Assembly: GCF_937616625.2 (NCBI RefSeq)
Contig: NC_065571.1
Location: 56,157,651 to 56,221,650, forward strand
Source: Mercurialis annua
Lineage: Eukaryota > Streptophyta > Magnoliopsida > Malpighiales > Euphorbiaceae
Length of the DNA stretch: 64,000 nt
Reading direction: 5' to 3'
Shown here: positions 46,924 to 64,000 of the stretch, piece after piece
How the letters are laid out: the number at the start of each line of letters is the position of its first letter
Position numbering within the stretch: position 1 is the first letter of the stretch
The notes under the pieces: model-generated
The model's input: the letters and a program-made list of their open reading frames with translations, nothing else
Told to the model about the DNA's origin: nothing
Database searches by the model: none
Translations under genes and position numbers: made by a program

Positions 46924-47757
46924 GGATGATACTGTTTTGGATATGATTTCTAAAAAAATAAGTGGTTTTTTATTTTCCAAAGAGAACATGTTTGATTGAA
47001 TGGTAAATAATGGATAAAGGATTTATAGTCCAACTAGGCACCTATGTGTCTTGCAACATATAAATTTTATACTACTGAAATTTAATCTCAATTGTAACAA
47101 CCCTAAAAGTTAGAATATAATTATAAAGATTAAAAACTATGAATTAAAATAGTCTTTAGACCTAATCATATAGAAAAGGTAGTTACAGTTCAAAAAAAAA
47201 AAAGGACAAAAAGCTTAACTAGAATAAAGACTTATTTAAATTTCATCTGTTTGCACAAACAAAATCAACTCAAGCTCGGTCCCAGACACATTTCAAATAC
47301 TGTTTCGACGCAGACCTGCACTAAGAGATGTTACAGGTACTCGACTACCGGTTTTTTTTGTCAAATGAACATCTTATATCTCATAACTAGGTTATGTGCT
47401 AGATGATTCATATCGAATTTGAAGCTCACGTATGATTTCTTACACTTCCAGCATAGTAAGACTATGCCAATAGGAGTAAGTATACTGCTGGCATTAGTAT
47501 TTACAACGTCAAGAAACATCACCGAGAGAACAAAGTTCTATTGCATTGAAAACCTAACTAATGCAAACACCATATATACACGGTATATGGTTCTTTTACC
47601 AATATCAACACATCTAGCGAGTTTGTTTGCGACTCAAAATTGCGAGATTCCGCTAAATTGAAGTCAAGAATTTGTGAAGAAAAATATGTTGATGACATAA
47701 TCAAGGATGGTCAAAAGCCTCACGTGACTGGTTTGCTGATTTAACTATGCTCCCAAA
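46924..47757. other. Convergent spacer between NLR and VPS20
   Basis: 3' flanks of two convergent genes. The 80-codon open frame at 47419-47661 has no family features. GC-richer words near 47275-47350 (CTCGGTCCCAGACACATTTC) look like old repeat sequence. Confidence 0.45.
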
Positions 47758-50714
47758 TTATGCAGGCAATGGTTCCTCCAAAACTGCATTGAGAGAATTG
47801 TAACCTTTAAGATGCTACAACATTTTAAAATTAGCATATGAGAGAGATGGAGAGACAGAGAGAAAGACCTTTTCTCTTCGTAGAAGCTTCAGTCGGTATA
47901 ATTATGTCTTCATCTGCAACTGCAAGCGGAGCAACTGGTGGTTTGGTTGGTACATCAGGAAGATCCAACTTTTCCTCATGCTCCTTGGATGGCACTGGCG
48001 TAGGTACTTCTGGCATGTCTTCAACGGCCATCTGAAAATAGAAATGGAATTTTTTTTATTTCAGATAAGAACCAGGTACAGGAAAATATTTTTCTGAAAA
48101 ATAAACAAGTTAAAGCGTCACATGATATGAACAACAAGGCATGTTAAGTCTTCCATTGACCATATAAGTTAAATTCTCTCCAATAATCTCACTAATTGTT
48201 TAAAAAAAATAGTCTGCCAAAAATGCAACCCAATCCAGTAATGCATAAATGCTTGTTCGCAGTAAGAGTAGATCTAGAGGAAAAAATTGAATTATAATTT
48301 ATAATTATGGGAAGAGAAAGCTATGCTCGTGGTTTAAGTACCTAACCACGAGGTACACTATTAAAATCAACTAAAAAAGTTTATTATTGGTTCATTAAAT
48401 TATCTAATCAAAATCAAATATGTAAAAATGGCTAAATAAACTTTGGATGCCCAAATTTAATCCTGCATTAATCAATTTCCTAGTTTTTTCATTCCTAATA
48501 TATGATAATATTTTTACTACTTTTTCCTCGAGGCCAACATTCTAGAACCAAAAGGACACCACCTTCCGGGATAGGGCCAAAATGATTTAAAAAGAAAAAA
48601 CAACATAGAAAATGGAACTCGTGGAAACTGATTTTGCAGTTTCCATCTACACCACTCTGGGTAAAGATCGCATCATCAAAAGCACATGTTAAACCCACTG
48701 TCATATTCTAGATTAATTGTCCAACAATATCATATACCACTAAAGTGAAACAAACCCATCGATATGAAATATACGGGTTTAACAGCACTGCGATTTACCT
48801 ACAGAGATTAAAATGATTACAACTAAAATAAAGGTGGCAGTTTAATCAATTAAAAAAGAAAATATCTGAGAAATGTGTTTATTTTAAAGGACATACCTGG
48901 ATTTCTAAGTTCTCAAATTCAGCTAAGACTTCTTCTTCGTCCTCTGCTGATAGTTTGTCCCCCAATATGGCATTAATTTCCTTAAAAAATGCACCAAAAA
49001 TCAGGATCTTGAATCCAAAGCTTGGAAAAAATATTAAAAAAAAAAACAAGAAATAGCGGGAGCAAATAAGCAATAAAGGTACTGTTGACTGTTGAGACAA
49101 AATATCAAAACATTCACAGGCCAGAGGTCCACAGGAACAATAGCAAAATCATTTGCTCGATAAAGTATTATAGCAGAACACATTACATTCATTTAACACC
49201 AATGACTAACACACATGTCTCTTTATCAATAACAGTATTCTATGCTTTTGACAATAAAAGCAGCTAATGTATTCACTCTAACATAGAAAACATGTTTGAT
49301 GCATCTTCACAGCCTCATTTTCAAATCCCGTAGGCAAATCAGTCAAAATGAGAAGCATTCACAGTAGTTTAAACTTAAATGTAATTTTACTTGACCATTC
49401 AAGCTTCTAAAGTCAGCCGTGCAACAGTTTGTGAAACATTTTATTTATAGAAGTGCCACAAAGAGAGGGGATAAAAAAGGAATGAGCATATGGAAATTCA
49501 ACACATCAAACATTGCAAAGTTCATACAAAAAGAAAAGGGGAGATGAAGCAGTTCCCTAACCTACAAACACAAAATAAACAGCGTAGCTCGTGAAAACCT
49601 AGACTTTTTTATTCCAGCAGACTTAAATTATACCAAGAAAATTTTTGAAAAAATTATTAGAGAATGAGGGAAAACAAGGGAAAACATAATAGCCAGACAA
49701 AACAACAGTAAACTCTCAAACCATCAAAAAAATTGTTCAGTAGTTGTGATCAATGGTTTGATTATATTCATTCTAATGTTAATTTGTTACTATTATTATA
49801 TAGAATAAGAGTAAGATAAAAACTTCCAATATTCGAATAAAACATCAACGACAATTGTAGGACAAAAAATTAACATCAAACCCACATCTTGATAAGCTTT
49901 AGCTTCCTCGGTGTCATCCATAAGCTTTTGGACATCATCCAGATTGATCTCGCTTTGAATCGCCTTAACTGCATCAGTACCTGATTTTAAACTCTCAAAT
50001 ACAGCTTTCTGCTTGCTGGCTAGTTCAATATCCGCCAACTGAATCGAACAAAAATATAGAGTTAACAACGTTTCTACAATTTGCTACCGATCAAGAGCAA
50101 GAATCAACTTACTTGTTGCTCAACATTAATGAGCCATGTATCTACTTGTTTAAGCAATTCTTCTTGTGTTTTCTTCTTCTTCAAGGCTAACAAAGCTCTG
50201 TCCTTTCTCTTCTGACGAACCAACTCTTTAGCAGCTTCCTTTTCCGCTTCAATAACTTCTTCAAGCTACAAAATACCATACACAACATACAAACATCAAC
50301 ACATTGAATCACAGCCATAAGGCAAGATTGTACTAAGATGCCAAAATTGATAAAATATAAATTTTAAAGTGGGCAATGCTATAAATTTTAAGTCGAAAAA
50401 CTATACTATTAAATTCTATATTCATAATTTTTTTCAATAAATAGCGGGCAACTGCCCACCATAAGCTCTTTCTAGGTCCGCTCCTGCACTGTCTAATTTT
50501 GAAATTGATCAGACAATGCCCATATCCAAAATCCACCATAAATTACGAATTTCAGAGAAAAAAATAGAATCAGATTAGAAATAAAAATATAAAATGGATC
50601 AAAAGAACTAACCTTTTGTTGATATTGAGCGAGCTTGCGGCGTTGGGTTTTGAGGGAGAGAATTGCTCGGTCAACGTCGGTGATTTTAGGTTTCTTCACA
50701 AATATGTTCCCCAT
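47758..50714 (-). CDS. VPS20: VPS20 / CHMP6, ESCRT-III subunit, 6 exons
   Basis: Exons (minus): 50714-50613, 50265-50113, 50038-49886, 48980-48897, 48031-47869 and 47783-47758 join in phase to 226 residues, close to plant VPS20 length. [10 protein letters not shown] gives a Gly2 myristoylation site. The Snf7 helices are basic first ([29 protein letters not shown]) then acidic ([17 protein letters not shown]), as in CHMP6. The C-terminus has the conserved DLPDVPTK and ends VLEEPLPA, encoded by a 26-nt last exon. VPS20 links ESCRT-II (VPS25) to SNF7 filament growth on endosomes during multivesicular-body sorting. Exon 3 uses a less common donor (GAT/GTGGGT). Intron 3 is about 0.9 kb and intron 4 about 0.87 kb. 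No defects seen. Confidence 0.94.
50346..50493 (-). repeat. Dispersed repeat, copy B, in VPS20 intron 1
   Basis: Reverse complement resembles 24222-24372: CCTAGAAAGAGCTTATGGTG then CTTAAAATTTATAGCATTGC. Diverged by visible substitutions and short gaps. Boundaries undefined. Confidence 0.65.
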
Positions 50715-51006
50715 CTCTACTTGTTCTATGTTAGATCGCCGGGCAATTAGTTCAGCCGGACAATTAGTTCATTATTTTATTTATGGCCAAGCTATAAAAT
50801 AAAACCCTCCAAATTATTCAAAAAGATCACATAAACCTTTTAAATTATTTTTTAGTCACTTGCGCTCTTAGTACTTTTAAATGGTTTAAAAAATGTGTAA
50901 GTGACTTTGGTTTCCATCATGTGAAGTGTGAATTGTCGAATAACTTTTTTAATATTTCATAACAAGTTGAGGGAGTGAATTTATTCTTTGTTCTATTTTT
51001 ATTAAA
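50715..51006. promoter_or_regulatory. VPS20 upstream region
   Basis: Minus-strand leader and promoter are expected here. No clear TATA box is visible next to the ATG. Confidence 0.3.
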
Positions 51007-51343
51007 GGCTTAATATATAGTTTGACCTTAACTTGTATCATTTTACCTATCTAACTACTAAACTTAACGTCTCACACCTATCAAAATTCTAAACTTGTTA
51101 AATAATCTCATTTAACTCCTACACTTGATAAATAAATAAACATTGAACATCTCCATACACGCAGTCTTATAGAGTGTTTCAAGTATTAGGTGGATACGGA
51201 GGAGTTCAACGTTTAATTATTTCTCAATTTTAGGGATCAAATAAGGCTATTTATAAGTTCGAGAGTTTGATAGGTGAGATATTAAGTTTATGGGTTAAAT
51301 GGATAAAAAGGTAAAAGTTTAGAGATCAAATTTTATATAAGCC
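51007..51343. mobile_element. Inverted-repeat MITE-like element (337 bp)
   Basis: Ends GGCTTAATATATAGTTTGAC and (reversed) GGCTTATATAAAATTTGATC, continuing into matching arms (TTTTACC, ATCTAAC words). The flanking bases share only a short TTAAA, so the target duplication is uncertain. Confidence 0.6.
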
Positions 51344-54300
51344 AATTGTTAAACGCAAAAGCCATTCTTAAGTCCATGCACGTTTATTTATTTTGATTTT
51401 GAGTTTTTCCACTTAGAAGTGTAGAGATTAAGTTCTTATGCTTTTATTGTCTATGTACGTTATTTTTTTATATCAGAAGGGTAGATTTGATATGAAAGTG
51501 AGAACTTTTGAGTCTGTTTAACTCTTTTTGTTCGATAATGACTATTAATATTTTTGTGGCAAGTTGAAGGGTGAATTGATCATTTGTTACAACAACAAAA
51601 TAAAGAGATAAATAGAACTACTAGTATTTACAGACTACACGCTACCTTTTAAAAGGAAAATGTGGTAAACGGAAAAATTAGGAAGGAAATGTGGCAAATG
51701 AAAAGAAATTAGAAAGTTGATATTTATGAAAACGTGTTTAGAATTTTATGTAATGTTACATGTTTTTATATGTGTATACACACTTTTATTATTAAATAAT
51801 AAATAATTTTTTTATGGTAATTACCAATTTTCTATTTTTTGGTCTACTAACTAAAGTACTAAAAAATGTGAAAAATTGAAAAAAAAAATAGAAAGTTAGT
51901 ATTCATGAAAACATGTTTATAATTCGCTATCTTAAATAATTAAAACATTTATGCTTGAGATTAATTTCAAACAGTCCTTTCAAAATCGCTCTATTTAGCA
52001 CGTTTGCGAGGTATGTGTGTGAGTTATAGACAATTTCGAAAATAATTATATTTTTTATTAGTGTGATAGCCATTTGAAAGACTTAAATTTGATTAATTTT
52101 TTTTTTGAAATGGGCTATAATTGAGATATTAATTTTCAAAACGGATTAATTGAAAGTTTTGACTATAATTAATCTTAAAGGCGAATGTTTCGTATTTTTA
52201 AGACATTAAACCATTAGAATTTTGTCGTAATTTTCTCTTGTTTTTATATTTGTATACACTCTTCTATTATTAAAAAAATACAATTTTTTATGACAACTAC
52301 AATTAATTTTTCTATTTTTAGTCTATTGAAGTATTCAAAAATTATAAATTATAAATTTTCTATGCATAACGTAGTTTCTATTTACTTGCGTAATTATTGT
52401 GATTTTCTTTAGATAATTTTAAAACAGTTAAATTTCCCCTTCATTGTATTTCAATAATTTAATATTTTCATAATTTTTAGTTGTTTATTTAAGTTTTTTT
52501 ATAGAATTCATTAATCGTTTAACACGTATTCTAGATTTTTTAATTATTTGAATGTTTAATTAAGTCATATTATAATTATCTTAATTGTTACGATAATGAA
52601 TGAATATATAAGTGAATTTATGTTAGCTTGGTTTTATTATTTTATAAATTTTTAAATTAGTATGAATGTTTAATTATAAATAAAAAAATTGTTTAAAGTG
52701 GTCTTTCTTACATATATAATAATATTTTTGAGTCTGGTTCAACAGTTAGTGCAGGTATACGTGCTAATTCAATTTGATAAGTGGTTTATATTCTATTTTT
52801 ATCAATAAAATTCTATATGTTTGTTATTCTAAATTATATTCAAAATTTAATTATCGGATTCAATGTATTGTTCGGTTTATGTAATTTTTTATGAATATAG
52901 GTAAATAAAAAATAACAAAATAAAATTATTCTTTTTACTAGAAAATGCAAAAATATAAAACAATATCATTTACTGCTGGATTGTGAACTCCGATTGACGA
53001 ATCTGACTTGTAAAACAAGATAGATTGTTAACCGAACGGTGGTTTATCACTCTTTAATATTTAAGTCAGTTTAGGTTTCAAGCGGGAGAGGTACGCATTT
53101 ACCTCATATATTTTATAGTAGTGAGATTTGACCTAATTGAATCCAATAAAAAATAGATTATTTTAATTTTTAAGGAATAGGTTTTGAAGTAGGAAAAAGA
53201 TTTCTATTTTTTTAGTTTAGCATGATCTTATTCTTTTTTCTAACAAGTAGTAGTTCTGAATAGAAATGTCTTTCTATTTTAGTCTTTATTCTTATAGATT
53301 TTCTCCTTAATTATCGTATCGTAGTTGACTTTAAACTTGATCTCTTATCAAGATTGTATCATGATATCATCAAAGGTTGGTTCAATATCTTAACTGTGAG
53401 GTTCGTTTTGCCACACTCTTTAGACATGCGAGTTTCTTAGGATTCGTCCGTATCGTCGGTTTATTTTGAGGCGAGTCCCTTAGTAGGCATCTTTAGCCAA
53501 ACCGTCATAGAACTCAGTCAGTCATTGTGATTGATATAACACGTGTTTCCATCATTTACATAAACTACACTAGTAAGCTTAATATATTATTTGATCTCCG
53601 AGCTTGAACTTTTACCTCCCATGTGATTCTTTTTTTTTTCTTCATTTTAGCCTATCTAATATCTCAATTTTTAAAGTTTTTTTAACTTCTAAAGTAGAGA
53701 CAGAGATACAAACGTGCTGATGCAGCGGAATAACTAGACCACACATAATAAAAACTGGAAAAAAAAACAAGAGATAAGATGAATTAAAGCACAAGATACG
53801 GGATTAGATAAGTGAAACGGTATAAAAAATACTAAAAAACAAACTTATAAGTTTTTTAAACAAAAAAACCATATTTATAAGAATGTTAAAATTAAATTCA
53901 AATTTAACTTTTTACGATATATTTTTATTTGTATTTAAAATTTTACAGATCAAATGTTTTTAGTTGGTAATCATTTTAGTGACTTCAATCACAAAACCCC
54001 CTAAATTTAAAAAATGATCACCCTTTTAGTTTAATGATGACACTCACTAAACCCCTTTTGCCCCAAAAATGACTAAAGTATTTCTAAACATTATTAATTA
54101 AAAAAGATCAGATCTAATCAAATCCAACCAAATCCAACTAAATTCAATCAAACCCAAAATCATTCACCCAACCCCCTGACTGACACCACCCGCCTGCCGC
54201 CGCCTTTGGAAAATAGACCCATTTGGGTGGTTTCCGACGGCGGCGACTTCCGGCTTCAGAGGCGGCGGCTTAGAAGAGTACAAGTTAAATGGTTGAAGAT

Positions 54301-54380
54301 GAAGAGTTATACGAGTAAAACTATATAAGATGAGGGGTCAAATGATACAATAAGGCAAAAACATCACTGATTATTACAGC
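51344..54380. other. Long AT-rich spacer before the kinase gene
   Basis: No coding frame above noise. Bases 52980-53110 and 53395-53540 are less AT-rich and could be old retroelement pieces, unassigned. Bases 54170-54270 form a GC-rich patch with CGCCGCC words in both orientations, about 0.4 kb before the kinase start. Confidence 0.5.
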
Positions 54381-54417
54381 ATGAGTTATTTAAGGCTCCA
54401 TCTTTCCACATCCCAAC

Positions 54418-54550
54418 AGTCTTCTTTTTTTCTTTCTTTTCCACTTCAGTCTTCTTCTTCTTCTTCTTCTTTTCCTCCAAACTTCAAATTTCATTTCCCC
54501 AACTTTCTCTCTCTAGATTCACATTCCCTCACACTTTCTCTCTCTAAAAA
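54418..54550 (+). promoter_or_regulatory. CT-rich leader with TTC microsatellite
   Basis: Pyrimidine-rich stretch with a (TTC)n run at about 54448-54472 and CTCTCT words, typical of plant 5' leaders or Y-patch core promoters. The transcription start is not determined. Confidence 0.5.
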
Positions 54551-54600
54551 CTAAAATTCCACTCTCCAATTTGCAGTACATCGTCGCTCTCTTACCAGCT

Positions 54601-54648
54601 ATGGCTGCAACTTCCAGATTCCACAGCACGGAGCTTAAATTTCACTGA
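54601..54648 (+). promoter_or_regulatory. Upstream ORF before the IREH1-like start
   Basis: ATG at 54601 opens 15 codons ending TGA at 54646-54648, 37 bp before the main ATG at 54686. If transcribed, it could lower translation of the kinase. Another ATG near 54382 may or may not be in the transcript. Confidence 0.45.
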
Positions 54649-54685
54649 CACCAAGCGAAACCCTAATTGAAATTTGAAGGAAGAA

Positions 54686-64000
<9,315 letters not shown>

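Noticed and set aside
47419..47661. 80-codon plus-strand open frame after the NLR gene
   Set aside because: No domain, no promoter, unremarkable composition.
52980..53540. Less AT-rich patches suggesting a gene
   Set aside because: No frame stays open for more than a few dozen codons and no motif is recognisable.

Overview
This window is nuclear DNA of a flowering plant, almost certainly a eudicot. The genes are intron-rich with GT-AG junctions, the spacers are very AT-rich, and short non-autonomous transposons (MITEs) are dense. The families are plant-specific: TIFY/JAZ, CC-NB-LRR, GPI-anchored lipid transfer protein, and IRE-type AGC kinase. I cannot name the species. I rebuilt exon-intron structures by hand from reading-frame phase and recalled family similarity, so they are models rather than transcript-supported structures.

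Layout, left to right. (1) 1-3600: repeat-rich DNA with a MULE-type MITE and a doubtful Ala-rich small ORF. (2) 3685-5742 (+): GPI-anchored lipid transfer protein, 3 exons, with a long-inverted-repeat MITE in intron 2. (3) 5743-9800: MITE-rich spacer. (4) 9808-13142 (+): SURF1, cytochrome c oxidase assembly, 6 exons. (5) 14498-23763 (-): leucine-rich-repeat protein of the STK11-interacting-protein-like family, 11 exons, with a Ty3/gypsy relic in intron 2. (6) 23764-29433: spacer with a Tourist-like MITE, a complete short Helitron and a MULE MITE. (7) 29434-32310 (+): NADKc-type calmodulin-dependent NAD kinase with a zeta-toxin-like P-loop domain, 8 exons. (8) 32956-35756 (-): JAZ repressor of the JAZ3/JAZ4 (TIFY6) class, 6 exons seen. 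(9) 35757-44091: long repeat spacer. (10) 44092-46923 (+): intronless RPM1-type CC-NB-LRR gene. (11) 47758-50714 (-): VPS20/CHMP6, ESCRT-III, 6 exons. (12) 50715-54600: AT-rich spacer. (13) 54686 to beyond 63323 (+): IREH1-like AGC kinase, 12 exons seen, truncated by the window end before the kinase C-lobe is complete.

The genes are unrelated housekeeping, hormone and defence loci and form no operon-like unit. Three relate loosely to stress and immunity: JAZ (jasmonate repression), NADKc (NADP supply for the calcium-triggered oxidative burst) and the NLR receptor. The order SURF1, LRR protein, JAZ3/4-class, IRE-class kinase resembles, from memory, two duplicated Arabidopsis segments (around At3g17850-17920 and At1g48490-48510), so this looks like a conserved ancestral block with insertions. 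I found no convincing new biological system. The points most worth a second look are a Gln in the JAZ degron where a basic residue is usual, the unlocated JAZ first exon, a 10-nt first coding exon in NADKc, an 18-nt microexon in the kinase gene, and a nested and foldback MITE landscape.
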